NCBI GenBank assembly: GCA_025059945.1
Contig: JANXDC010000004.1
Coordinates: 372,001 to 436,000, forward strand
DNA from: Bacteroidota bacterium
GTDB lineage: Bacteria > Bacteroidota > Rhodothermia > JANXDC01
Length of the DNA: 64,000 bases
Direction of reading: 5' to 3'
Part shown: in pieces, positions 29,353 through 38,986 of the stretch
Layout: each line of letters begins with the position of its first letter
How positions within the stretch are numbered: position 1 is the stretch's first letter
The notes under the pieces: generated by a model
The model's input: only the letters and a program-made list of their open reading frames with translations
The model's database searches: none
Told to the model about the DNA's origin: nothing
Made by a program: the position numbers and the translations under genes

Positions 29353-30549
29353 ATGGGGTGGCGCAAAAAGACGATCGATGATGTGCCTGTGAGCGGGCGC
29401 CGGGTTTTCCTGCGCGTGGACTTCAACGTGCCCCTAGAAGGAGGGCGTATCGTCGACGATCGGCGCATACGGGCCGCGCTGCCGACGATTCGGCGGCTTC
29501 TGGCGTGCGGGGCGCGGCTTGTAGTGGGCAGCCATTTGGGGCGTCCCAAGGGTGTTGAGCCCTCGTTAAGCCTTAGGCCCATTGCAGAGCGTCTGGAGGC
29601 CCTGTTGGGTCAACCCGTTCATTTCGTGCCCGAGGTGAGCGGTCCGGCCGTCGAGGAGGCCGTCGGAAAGCTCGCCGAGGGTGCGGTGCTCATGCTCGAA
29701 AACCTGCGCTTTCATCCCGGGGAAGAGCGCAACGACCCGGAGCTAGCCCGCCAATGGGCGGCTTGGACGGAGCTTTACGTCAACGACGCCTTTGGCGCCT
29801 CCCATCGGGCCCACGCCTCCATCGAGGCCCTCCCCCGGATGGTCGGAACGGCCGTGGCCGGATATCTGCTCCAACGCGAATTGGAGTACTTGGTGGGGGC
29901 TCTGGAAAACCCCGCGCGGCCTTTCGTGCTGGTGCTCGGCGGGGCCAAGGTTTCAGACAAGATCCTGGTGCTGGAGAACCTGATCGGTCGCATAGACCGC
30001 CTGCTCATCGGCGGGGGCATGGCTTACACGTTTCTGCGCGCCTCAGGCCGAGAGGTGGGCCGCTCCTTACTGGAGCCCGAAAGGCTTTCGGTAGCGGAGG
30101 CGATCTTGGAGCGCGCCCGCGCCCTCGGGGTCCCGGTTGAGCTGCCCCAAGATCACGTCGTTGCGCGTGCTCTGGACGATCCGGAGCCGCCTCGGATCGC
30201 CTCGGACTCGATTCCGGACGACTACATGGGGCTGGATATCGGACCGCAGACCGCGGCCCGCTACGCGGCGCTTCTACGCGAAGCGCGCACCGTGCTCTGG
30301 AACGGACCCATGGGGGTCTTTGAGGTCCCGCGCTTTGCGACCGGCACCCAGGCCGTTGCGCAGGCCCTGGCCGAGGCCACTCGAGGCGGCGCCATAACGA
30401 TCGTCGGCGGGGGCGATTCGGCCGCGGCCTTGGATCGGCTGGGCCTAGCTGAGGCCGTAAGCCACCTCTCCACGGGCGGAGGCGCGGCCCTGGAGCTTTT
30501 GGAGGGCCGTCAGCTTCCGGGCCTGCTTGCGCTGCAAGGGGTCTCGTGA
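29353..30549 (+). CDS. pgk: Phosphoglycerate kinase
   Basis: 398 residues. RVDFNVPLEGGRIVDDRRIR near residue 20, the SHLGRPKG substrate loop, VLMLENLRFHPGEE, DAFGASHRAHAS, and LGGAKVSDKI are diagnostic. The C-terminal WNGPMGVFE and IVGGGDSAAAL form the nucleotide domain. It transfers phosphate between 1,3-bisphosphoglycerate and ADP. It follows gap and is probably read from the same transcript. Confidence 0.97.
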   Translation: MGWRKKTIDDVPVSGRRVFLRVDFNVPLEGGRIVDDRRIRAALPTIRRLLACGARLVVGSHLGRPKGVEPSLSLRPIAERLEALLGQPVHFVPEVSGPAVEEAVGKLAEGAVLMLENLRFHPGEERNDPELARQWAAWTELYVNDAFGASHRAHASIEALPRMVGTAVAGYLLQRELEYLVGALENPARPFVLVLGGAKVSDKILVLENLIGRIDRLLIGGGMAYTFLRASGREVGRSLLEPERLSVAEAILERARALGVPVELPQDHVVARALDDPEPPRIASDSIPDDYMGLDIGPQTAARYAALLREARTVLWNGPMGVFEVPRFATGTQAVAQALAEATRGGAITIVGGGDSAAALDRLGLAEAVSHLSTGGGAALELLEGRQLPGLLALQGVS

Positions 30550-30619
30550 GCTCTCTGGATCGCAGGCCTCGGGCGCGCTAACTTCGGCCGGTCTTTTTTA
30601 GGCAGGGGAGAACGCATCG

Positions 30620-32017
30620 ATGGCGCAAAACTTCGACTTGGTCGTAATCGGCGCGGGGCCAGGCGGCTACGTGGCCGCCATCCGAGCCGCGCAGCTGGGC
30701 ATGCGCGTGGCTGTGGTGGAGAAAAACAAGCTCGGGGGGGTCTGCCTAAACGTAGGTTGCATCCCCACGAAGGCCCTGTTGAAGAGCGCTGAGATCGCCT
30801 ATACGGTCCGACATGCCCAAGAGTACGGCCTTCGGGTGGAAGGACCCGTCCAGGTCGATTTTCAGGCCGTGATCGCGCGCTCCCGGCAGGTGGCCGAGCG
30901 CATGAGCCGAGGCGTGCAGTTTCTCATGAAGAAGAACAAAATCGAGGTCTTCTCGGCCGCGGCTCGTCTGGACGGCAAGGGCCGGGTCGCGCTGCTGCGC
31001 GACGGCAAGCCGTTTGAGGAGCTCCGGGCCCCGCACATCGTGTTGGCCACCGGCGCCCGGCCCCGGGAGCTACCCTTTATGCGGATCGATCACCGAAAAA
31101 TCTGGGATTCGACCGATGCCCTCTCAGCCTCCCAAAGGCCGGACTCGATGCTCATCGTCGGCGCGGGGGCTATTGGGGTGGAGTTCGCGTACTTCTATCA
31201 CATGATGGGCACCCGGGTTACGCTGGTGGAGATCATGCCCACGATTTTGCCCGCTGAGGATGAGGACATCGGCCGTGAGCTGGGCAAAAGCTACCAGAAA
31301 TACGGCATCGAGATCCTGACCGAATCCTCCGTAACGGCCGTCGACACAAGCGGCCCCAAAGTCAAGGCCACGCTTCGGACCCCGCAGGGAGAGCGAACCC
31401 TGGAGGTCGATGTCGTGCTCTCGGCCGTGGGGGTAACGGGTAATATCGAAAACCTGGGTCTTGAAGAGCTGGGCGTTCGGGTCGACAAAGGGGCCGTTGT
31501 GGTCGATGAGTGGTATCGGACCAACGTAGAGGGCATTTACGCGATAGGTGACGTGGCCGGTCCGCCTTGGCTTGCCCACGTGGCCTCGCACGAGGGGATT
31601 TTGTGCGTGGAGAAGATCGCCGGCCTGGAGGTGGAGCCCCTGGACTACGACAACATCCCGGGCTGCACGTACTGCCAGCCCCAAGTCGCCTCCGTAGGGC
31701 TTACGGAAAAGGCGGCCCGGGAGCGGGGCTATGATATTCGGGTGGGCAAATTTCCCTTCCAGGCCAGCGGCAAGGCTGCGGCCATAGGGCACACGGAGGG
31801 CTTTGTAAAAGTCATCTTCGATGCCCGCTACGGCGAATGGCTCGGCTGCCACATTCTGGGATGGGACGCCACGGAGCTCATCTCAGAGGCCGTGCTCGCC
31901 CGCAAGGCCGAGGGCACCATACACGAGGTCATGCGGGCCGTGCATCCCCATCCGACGCTCGCGGAAGCCATCATGGAGGCGGCCGCTGCCGCGGCGGGCG
32001 AAGCCATTCACCTGTAG
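30620..32017 (+). CDS. lpdA: Dihydrolipoyl dehydrogenase (E3)
   Basis: 465 residues. The FAD site IGAGPGGYVAAIRAAQLG is at residue 10 and the redox-active disulfide is C42-C47 in GGVCLNVGCIPTKALL. An NAD-binding IVGAGAIGVEFAYF is central and the C-terminal catalytic His-Glu pair is in HPHPTLAEAIMEA. YAIGDVAGPPWLAHVASHEG is the usual FAD domain end. It reoxidises lipoyl groups of 2-oxoacid dehydrogenases or the glycine cleavage system. lipB begins 21 bases later, giving a lipoate-related pair. Confidence 0.96.
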   Translation: MAQNFDLVVIGAGPGGYVAAIRAAQLGMRVAVVEKNKLGGVCLNVGCIPTKALLKSAEIAYTVRHAQEYGLRVEGPVQVDFQAVIARSRQVAERMSRGVQFLMKKNKIEVFSAAARLDGKGRVALLRDGKPFEELRAPHIVLATGARPRELPFMRIDHRKIWDSTDALSASQRPDSMLIVGAGAIGVEFAYFYHMMGTRVTLVEIMPTILPAEDEDIGRELGKSYQKYGIEILTESSVTAVDTSGPKVKATLRTPQGERTLEVDVVLSAVGVTGNIENLGLEELGVRVDKGAVVVDEWYRTNVEGIYAIGDVAGPPWLAHVASHEGILCVEKIAGLEVEPLDYDNIPGCTYCQPQVASVGLTEKAARERGYDIRVGKFPFQASGKAAAIGHTEGFVKVIFDARYGEWLGCHILGWDATELISEAVLARKAEGTIHEVMRAVHPHPTLAEAIMEAAAAAAGEAIHL

Positions 32018-32037
32018 CCGCAATTCTAGCTGCGGCC

Positions 32038-32835
32038 ATGGCTAAACGCGCTCGGATGAAGCGCCATCTGCTGGTCGCCGAGCTCGGACGGGTGCCTTAC
32101 GAGGCGGCTTGGGAGCTGCAGCGGCGCATTCAAGGCCGTCTTATCGAGCAGAAGCTGCGCCGCTGGGCTCATGGCATGGAGCCGGATCCGCTCCCGGATG
32201 TGCTGCTGCTGCTGGAACATCCCCACGTGTACACGCTGGGCAAAAGCGGCAAGCCGCAGCACCTGCTCCTTTCCCCTGAACAGCTAGCCGAGATCGGAGC
32301 CACTTACGTGCCCATCGACCGAGGGGGAGACATTACCTATCACGGCCCCGGCCAAATCGTGGGCTATCCGATCCTGGATCTAGATCGCTACTTTACGGAC
32401 ATCCATCGCTATCTGCGCACCCTAGAGGAGGTCGTCATCCGCACCTGTGCCGACTACGGCATTCAGGCTGGTCGCATCCCGCGCCTTACGGGCGTTTGGG
32501 TGGGCGCGGAGAAAATCTGCGCCATGGGCATCAAATGCAGCCGCTGGGTCACCATGCACGGTTTCGCTTTCAACGTAAATCCGGACCTGCGCTACTTTGG
32601 GCACATCATCCCCTGCGGGATCGCGGACAAGGGCGTAACCTCGCTGGAGCGTCTGCTGGGAAAGCCGATTCCGATGCAGGAGGTGCAGGAGCGTCTTGTG
32701 GAGCACTTCGTGACGCTTTTTGGGATCACCGACTGGGAGCGGCACCGGGATGAAGAGGCCTGGAGGGCTCTGGAGCGGTTTCAGCAGGAGGGGCCGCCTG
32801 TCGCCCCCTCACGCGAGGAGGGAACAGCCCTGTGA
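32038..32835 (+). CDS. lipB: Octanoyltransferase LipB
   Basis: 265 residues. DRGGDITYHGPGQIVGYPIL near residue 100 and GVWVGAEKICAMGIKCSRWVTMHG near 155 are LipB signatures; the conserved Lys is in KICAMGIK. The catalytic cysteine is probably that of IIPCGIADKGVTSL. It moves octanoate from ACP to lipoyl domains. ATG 32038 and 32056 are both possible; the second gives the better-conserved start. Its partner lipA is not in this window. The placement beside lpdA fits a lipoylation theme. Confidence 0.95.
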   Translation: MAKRARMKRHLLVAELGRVPYEAAWELQRRIQGRLIEQKLRRWAHGMEPDPLPDVLLLLEHPHVYTLGKSGKPQHLLLSPEQLAEIGATYVPIDRGGDITYHGPGQIVGYPILDLDRYFTDIHRYLRTLEEVVIRTCADYGIQAGRIPRLTGVWVGAEKICAMGIKCSRWVTMHGFAFNVNPDLRYFGHIIPCGIADKGVTSLERLLGKPIPMQEVQERLVEHFVTLFGITDWERHRDEEAWRALERFQQEGPPVAPSREEGTAL

Positions 32836-32847
32836 AGCCATAGCCCC

Positions 32848-32879
32848 TTGCCAGAGGCCCGAAAAGACGGCTATACTTG
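32848..32879 (+). promoter_or_regulatory. Possible promoter before the small basic protein
   Basis: TTG at 32848-32850, 21 bases, then TATACTTG at 32872-32879 (one mismatch from TAnnTTTG). It is just after lipB and 34 bases before the small-protein ATG. Consensus evidence only. Confidence 0.4.
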
Positions 32880-32912
32880 CGCCCGCCTAAGCGCTATATA
32901 GGAGGTATGGAC

Positions 32913-33044
32913 ATGGGGCGACAGTACAACAAGCGGGAAAAACGACGGCGGCGTAAGCGTTACGTCGAGCGGGTAAAGATGCGCATTCGGCTCCTGAAGG
33001 CCGAAAAAGCCCTCGTAGCAGGCTCGGGCAAGATGGGCTCCTGA
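32913..33044 (+). CDS. Very basic 43-residue protein, probably RNA-binding
   Basis: MGRQYNKREKRRRRKRYVER followed by VKMRIRLLKAEKALVAGSGKMGS. About 19 of 43 residues are Arg or Lys and they cluster in the first 27. A strong ribosome-binding site (GGAGG) lies seven bases before ATG 32913, and a promoter-like site lies upstream. The composition is like that of a small ribosomal protein or ribosome-associated factor, but it does not match THX, L34, L36 or S21 by eye. It converges with the RNase G gene, their stops 17 bases apart. Confidence 0.7.
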   Translation: MGRQYNKREKRRRRKRYVERVKMRIRLLKAEKALVAGSGKMGS

Positions 33045-33060
33045 TGCATCCCACCATGCT

Positions 33061-34764
33061 CTAGGGGGAATCCACCCTCGAAGAGGAGTCGGCGGCTGTT
33101 GGGGAGCGCCCTAAGGAGCCCTCCCGCCGTTGCGATCGCCGCTTACGCGAGCTCGGAATCTCCGCTCTCGGGGTGGCGGCTTCCTGCTGCGAGCTGGGTG
33201 CAAGAGGCGAAGAAGGGCGTTCTTCGGCTCCGTAGCGAGCGGTGACGTCCTCGCCGCTATCGGGTAGGAGAAAGCGAAACTGCGTCATGCTTAGCTCGGG
33301 GTTGGCCACCACGCGCACGCGCACCCAGTGGCGCAGTAGCCAGCGCAGCGGATAGTTCCACAGCCCCTTGGTCAGGAAGGCGCGCACATACGGATGTACG
33401 TGCAGTTCGATGGTGCGCTCCTGGGCCTTCGTCCGGAAGCGGCGTATCCAATTCTCGATGTCCATAACAAAGGACGTGGTGGATTGGACCACGCCCATCC
33501 CACCGCAAGCAGGGCAAGGATCGCCTAAGGCGTGCAGCAGGCCCGGACGAACGCGCTGGCGCGTGATCTGCACCAGGCCGAACTCGCTCATGGGCAGCAC
33601 GCTCGTTTTGGCCCGATCTTTGGTGAACTCTTTTTTGAGCTCCTCATAGACTTTCTTGCGGTTCCGCTCATCGCGCAGGTCGATGAAGTCCACCACGATA
33701 ATCCCACCCAGATCGCGGAGCCTGAGTTGGCGTGCGATCTCGCGCGCGGCTTCTAGGTTCGTCTGCAGCGCGTTCTCCTCCTGATCCCGTTTGGGGGCGT
33801 AGGGGCCGGAGTTTACGTCGATCACGTGCATCGCCTCCGTGTGTTCGATCACGATATGCCCCCCGCTGGGCAGCTCAACGCGGCGGCTGAAAACGGATGC
33901 TACGGCGCGCTGGATGCCCGCGTAGTCGAAGATGGGCTTTCTGCCCCTGTACAGTTGCACGCACCCCTCCATATGAGGGGCTACCTGGCGTACGTAGGCC
34001 TTGATTTGGCGGTACAGTTCGGCTTCGTCTACGAGGATGCGGTCGAAGTCTTCCGTGAACAGATCCCGAATTACGCTTGAGACCATGCTAGCATCCTCGT
34101 ATACGCGTTCCGGCGGCGTAGCCGAACGCATGCGGGCTTCGATCTGCCGCCAGGTGCGTAACAGGTTCTGCAGGTCTTGATCAAGCGCCCGCGCGTCCTT
34201 GCCCTCGGAGACAGTGCGCACGATAACCCCGAAGCCCGGGGGCAAGAGGCTGCGGGCGAGGGCTTGTAGGCGTCTACGCTCCCTATAGGCCGTGATTTTC
34301 TTGGATACGGCCACGAGGTCCGTAAAGGGCATCAGCACAAAGAAGCGTCCGGGCAAAGAGATATCGGTGCTGACCCGAGGGCCTTTGCGCCCGATGGGCT
34401 CCTTCATGATCTGGACCGCGATGGGCTGAGCTTCTCTGAGGTACGTCCACAGGGGTGCGCTGGCGCCATTCTTTTCTGGATACAAGCGGGGATTGGGCTG
34501 AGGATCTTGGCCGAGCAGGCGCAGGAAATCCAGGAGCGTAGGGGTGATGTCGGAGAAGTGCAAAAAGGCGTCTTGGCTTTTCCCGATATCGATGAAGGCG
34601 GCGCGCAGCCCGGGCATTACGCGTCGCACCCGCCCCACGTGGATATCCCCGACTGTGCGTACGTTTTGGGGGCTCTCTACGAAAAGCTCAACCAGCTCTC
34701 CGTTCTCTACAAGCGCTACGCGGGTTTGATCCTGCGTAGCGTGGATGATGATCTCCTTTTGCAT
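33061..34764 (-). CDS. rng: Ribonuclease E/G family (RNase G-like)
   Basis: 567 residues, the RNase G core without the long RNase E tail. An S1-like domain begins at VGDIHVGRVRRVMPGLRAAF near residue 40. The catalytic, metal-binding aspartates lie in MHVIDVNSGPYA and GGIIVVDFIDLRDERN; the zinc-link cysteines are in DPCPACGG. The last 60 residues are Ser/Arg/Pro-rich and probably disordered. It processes 5S/16S rRNA precursors and starts mRNA decay. I start at ATG 34764 with GGAAG seven bases upstream; an ATG at 34785 is an alternative. Divergent from obg. Confidence 0.94.
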   Translation of the reverse strand: MQKEIIIHATQDQTRVALVENGELVELFVESPQNVRTVGDIHVGRVRRVMPGLRAAFIDIGKSQDAFLHFSDITPTLLDFLRLLGQDPQPNPRLYPEKNGASAPLWTYLREAQPIAVQIMKEPIGRKGPRVSTDISLPGRFFVLMPFTDLVAVSKKITAYRERRRLQALARSLLPPGFGVIVRTVSEGKDARALDQDLQNLLRTWRQIEARMRSATPPERVYEDASMVSSVIRDLFTEDFDRILVDEAELYRQIKAYVRQVAPHMEGCVQLYRGRKPIFDYAGIQRAVASVFSRRVELPSGGHIVIEHTEAMHVIDVNSGPYAPKRDQEENALQTNLEAAREIARQLRLRDLGGIIVVDFIDLRDERNRKKVYEELKKEFTKDRAKTSVLPMSEFGLVQITRQRVRPGLLHALGDPCPACGGMGVVQSTTSFVMDIENWIRRFRTKAQERTIELHVHPYVRAFLTKGLWNYPLRWLLRHWVRVRVVANPELSMTQFRFLLPDSGEDVTARYGAEERPSSPLAPSSQQEAATPRAEIPSSRKRRSQRREGSLGRSPTAADSSSRVDSP

Positions 34765-36102
<1,338 letters not shown>

Positions 36103-36112
36103 GCGCACAAAA

Positions 36113-36191
36113 GACGACCGGCCGCTGGAGGGGGAAGCCTGCAAGGAGCTCATCGGAGGTGCGACGAGAGAGAGGTGTGCGGCCGGTCGTC
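36113..36191. repeat. Long inverted repeat after obg (13-base perfect arms)
   Basis: GACGACCGGCCGC at 36113-36125 is matched by its exact reverse complement at 36179-36191, 53 bases apart. The T tract of an intrinsic terminator is missing. It lies in the 125-base gap between convergent obg and the MtfA-like gene. It could be a processed mRNA end or a small mobile or palindromic element. Confidence 0.6.
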
Positions 36192-36227
36192 ATGGAGGCT
36201 GTGCGTTGTATACAACGCCCATTGAGC

Positions 36228-37136
36228 TCACATGTTCCAAATCGGATCAGGCTCCGATTCCGAACCTAGCCACTGGCGAGGGTCGACGTTAAAATAAGCC
36301 GCCAGCGCTGCGTACCATTCCGGATGCGCGGCGGCCAGGCTATGGGGTATCTCGAAGAAGGCCTCCACAGAGACGGCGAAGCATTCGGCCGGATGCGTGG
36401 CCGCATACGGGCGCAACGGGGATCGCCCCTCGCGAACCCTCTGTCGGACCTCTGCCAACAGGGCCCGCCAGCGTCCGATGCTGGTGCGCTCTAGGTGCCG
36501 GGGCACGCCATCGGCCTCCTGTCCGTCGAGGTCAAGCAGGTGGGCCAGCTCATGTAGGACGACGTTCTGACCGTCGCGCTGGAACCACTCGGACTCTACT
36601 GCGGGCAGGGACAGCAGCACCGGCCCCTGGCCGTAGACCTGCCCCAACAGGGGAGCTCGGGAGCGCACCTGGAACTGTTCATCAAAGGGACCGGGATAGA
36701 AGAGTATAGTGGGGGTGCGGGGGAGGCTCCAATAGGGGCGCCCGAGCAGAAGCGCCGCCCCCCCAGCGGCCACAAGCAAGCGCTGCTCATCGGTGGGCTC
36801 TATGCCGTCAACCCCCTCGAAACGATGTTCGGCCAGAAAAAGCAGCACAAGCGTCTCAAAGCGGGCTCGCTCCTCTTCTCCCAAGCCCGCATAGAGGGGG
36901 ATGCGCTCCAAGAGCGCTCGCCACCGTGCCGGAAAGGGGCGTGCGAGGGCGCGCTTAAGCCGAAACCAGCGTCGATAGAGCCACCCTCCGTACAACAAAG
37001 CCGTTGCGAGCGCTAGGCCATACAGGGCAGTCCACCCGCTCAGCCATCCCAGAGCGGCTATGCCCCCCACAAGAAGGCTCAGCAACGTGCCGTGGAAGCC
37101 GAGTTGGGTACGCCAAAGCAGCCAACGATACCGCAC
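36228..37136 (-). CDS. MtfA-like zinc-dependent peptidase with two N-terminal helices
   Basis: 302 residues. Two membrane helices near 15-55 precede a cytoplasmic M90/MtfA-like domain. The zinc motif is NVVLHELAHLLDLDG (HExxH) near residue 195, and the third ligand lies in THPAECFAVSVEAFFE. The sequence DEQFQVRSRAPLLGQVYGQG fits the family. MtfA binds the repressor Mlc in E. coli, but this form is membrane-anchored and Mlc may not exist here, so the target is unknown. The start is a GTG at 37136. Confidence 0.85.
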   Translation of the reverse strand: MRYRWLLWRTQLGFHGTLLSLLVGGIAALGWLSGWTALYGLALATALLYGGWLYRRWFRLKRALARPFPARWRALLERIPLYAGLGEEERARFETLVLLFLAEHRFEGVDGIEPTDEQRLLVAAGGAALLLGRPYWSLPRTPTILFYPGPFDEQFQVRSRAPLLGQVYGQGPVLLSLPAVESEWFQRDGQNVVLHELAHLLDLDGQEADGVPRHLERTSIGRWRALLAEVRQRVREGRSPLRPYAATHPAECFAVSVEAFFEIPHSLAAAHPEWYAALAAYFNVDPRQWLGSESEPDPIWNM

Positions 37137-37165
37137 GAGAGCGAAGATAGGCTCCGGTTGGGGTG

Positions 37166-37197
37166 TTTGCGCATCGAATGTGACCTCGTTATCTTCT
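37166..37197 (+). promoter_or_regulatory. Possible promoter before the SCP2-like gene
   Basis: TTTG at 37166-37169, 20 bases, TATCTTCT at 37190-37197 (two mismatches from TAnnTTTG). It lies in the 86-base divergent gap, 26 bases before the ATG at 37223. Confidence 0.4.
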
Positions 37198-37222
37198 TGC
37201 AGAGGCGCAATTGGGGGATCAA

Positions 37223-37624
37223 ATGGGGGATGAGTTATTTACCCAGGAGCGCTTGCAACGATGGTGCCAAGCGCTCAACGCGAGCTCTGAATACCGGGAG
37301 GCGGCGCGCGATTGGGAGGGGGCGCTGGCTCTGATCGCCATTCAAGACGGGGTGGAGAGGGTCGCCTACCTGGATCTGCACCGGGGCACATGCCGGGGGG
37401 CACGTCTTGCCTCTCCGCAAGAGGCTGAGGCGGCTGCCTACGTGTTGGTCGGAGATCGTCAGGTCTGGGAACAGGTCCTGTTCTCCGGCCTGGATCCGGT
37501 TCTGGCTCTTATGAGCGGCAAGCTGCGGCTCCGTAAAGGCAACCCCTTAAGCCTATCGCGCTACATGGCCGCCGCGCGCCTGCTGGCGGAGGTGGCCCGC
37601 TGGAGCCTGAGCTCCTCAGGTTGA
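37223..37624 (+). CDS. SCP2-like (sterol carrier) domain protein
   Basis: 133 residues. The fold pattern WEGALALIAIQDGVERVAYL, then AYVLVGDRQVWEQVLFSGLD followed by PVLALMSGKLRLRKGNPLSL is that of bacterial SCP2-like domains, which have a hydrophobic tunnel for lipids or acyl chains. There is no signal peptide. The ligand cannot be inferred. ATG 37223 has GGGGA upstream; a TTG at 37211 in the same frame is less likely. It stands between the MtfA-like gene (divergent) and rlmN. Confidence 0.7.
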   Translation: MGDELFTQERLQRWCQALNASSEYREAARDWEGALALIAIQDGVERVAYLDLHRGTCRGARLASPQEAEAAAYVLVGDRQVWEQVLFSGLDPVLALMSGKLRLRKGNPLSLSRYMAAARLLAEVARWSLSSSG

Positions 37625-37685
37625 GGGGAACCCGACAGGCTGAGTTCAGGGTATAAATCGCGGCTTTTCACCCAGATCGCCCCCT

Positions 37686-38810
37686 ATGCTCGAAAAGACC
37701 GTCTCGCATAGTGCCCTGCTGAACCTCTACGGGCTTTCCCTGTCCGAGTTGGAGGCCCTGATGTGTGCTTGGGGGGAGCCCGCCTATCGAGGACGACAGC
37801 TGTTTCAGTGGATCTATCAGAAGCAGGCCGAAAGCTTTCAGGCCATGAGCAGTCTGCCCAAGCGGCTGCGGGAGCGTCTTGCGGTCGAGGCTCGGTTGGA
37901 GCGCATCCGGTTGGAGCGCCTGCAGCGTGCCTCAGATGGCACGGTCAAGTTCTTGTTTCGGCTTCGGGACGGCCGGGCCATCGAGAGCGTGCTCATTCCG
38001 GATTTCGACGAAAGCGGGGCTCCCAAGCGGCTTACGGTCTGCGTGTCCTCCCAAGTTGGCTGCGCTCTGCGCTGCGCCTTCTGCGCCACCGGCCAGATGG
38101 GGTTTTGGCGCAACTTGGATCCGGGGGAAATCGTGGATCAGGTGGCGCAGCTAGACCGCTACGCGCGCGTCCATTGGGGACGGGCCGTGACGAACGTCGT
38201 GTACATGGGCATGGGGGAGCCGCTGCAAAATTACCGCAACGTGCTTCTGTCCAGCCAGATCCTCTGTAGCGAGCTCGGACTGGCGATCCCCAATCGGCAC
38301 ATCACCGTTTCGACCGCTGGTCTAGCGCGGCAGATTCGGCAGCTGGCCGACGACGGGGCGCGCTTCAAACTGGCCCTTTCGCTGCACGCCCCAGACGATG
38401 AAAAGCGCAGCCGGATCATGCCCATCAACAAGGGCAACGATCTAGAGGCCTTGCGTGAAGCGCTGCGCTACTACTACGCCAAGTGCCGGCGTCGCATCAC
38501 CTACGAATATGTGCTGTTGCGGGACTTCAATGATTCCGAGGCCGATGCCCGGAAGCTGATTCAGATCGCCCGCTGGGTGCCGTGCAAGATCAACCTGTTG
38601 TGGTATAACCCGGTCCCTGGTGCCCCGTTTGCCCGCACCACGCCGGAGCGGTTGGAGCGTTTCCGGCAAGTGCTCCTGAGCGCGCACGTAACCGTGACGG
38701 TGCGCCGCAGTCGGGGGGATGACATCGAGGCCGCCTGTGGGCAGTTGGCCGTGCGCGAGCAGGCGCAAAGGGTGGACTTGACAACGCCGGAAAAAGCGCT
38801 AACTTTGTAA
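37686..38810 (+). CDS. rlmN: 23S rRNA / tRNA adenine-C2 methyltransferase RlmN
   Basis: 374 residues, radical SAM. The 4Fe-4S cysteines are in VGCALRCAFCATGQMGF near residue 120. NVVYMGMGEPLQNYRNV, LALSLHAPDDEKRSRIMPIN and ITYEYVLLRDFNDS are all diagnostic, and the acceptor cysteine is probably the one in DIEAACGQL near the C-terminus. It methylates A2503 of 23S rRNA and A37 of some tRNAs. Starts 61 bases after the SCP2-like gene. Confidence 0.96.
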   Translation: MLEKTVSHSALLNLYGLSLSELEALMCAWGEPAYRGRQLFQWIYQKQAESFQAMSSLPKRLRERLAVEARLERIRLERLQRASDGTVKFLFRLRDGRAIESVLIPDFDESGAPKRLTVCVSSQVGCALRCAFCATGQMGFWRNLDPGEIVDQVAQLDRYARVHWGRAVTNVVYMGMGEPLQNYRNVLLSSQILCSELGLAIPNRHITVSTAGLARQIRQLADDGARFKLALSLHAPDDEKRSRIMPINKGNDLEALREALRYYYAKCRRRITYEYVLLRDFNDSEADARKLIQIARWVPCKINLLWYNPVPGAPFARTTPERLERFRQVLLSAHVTVTVRRSRGDDIEAACGQLAVREQAQRVDLTTPEKALTL

Positions 38811-38986
38811 TCGTCCACGCGTGTTTCGGGGCCTTCTGCCAGTCTGATTGCGACTTCATCGCGAAGGGAAGGAACACCCTCGGAGTCCTCTCCGGTTTAT
38901 CGGTCAGCCGAGTCGTGCTCCTTCTTGGCGTCAAGCAAGGCCGACGTCGCATGTCGTTTTAGATCGCCAACAACAACCACACAGCC

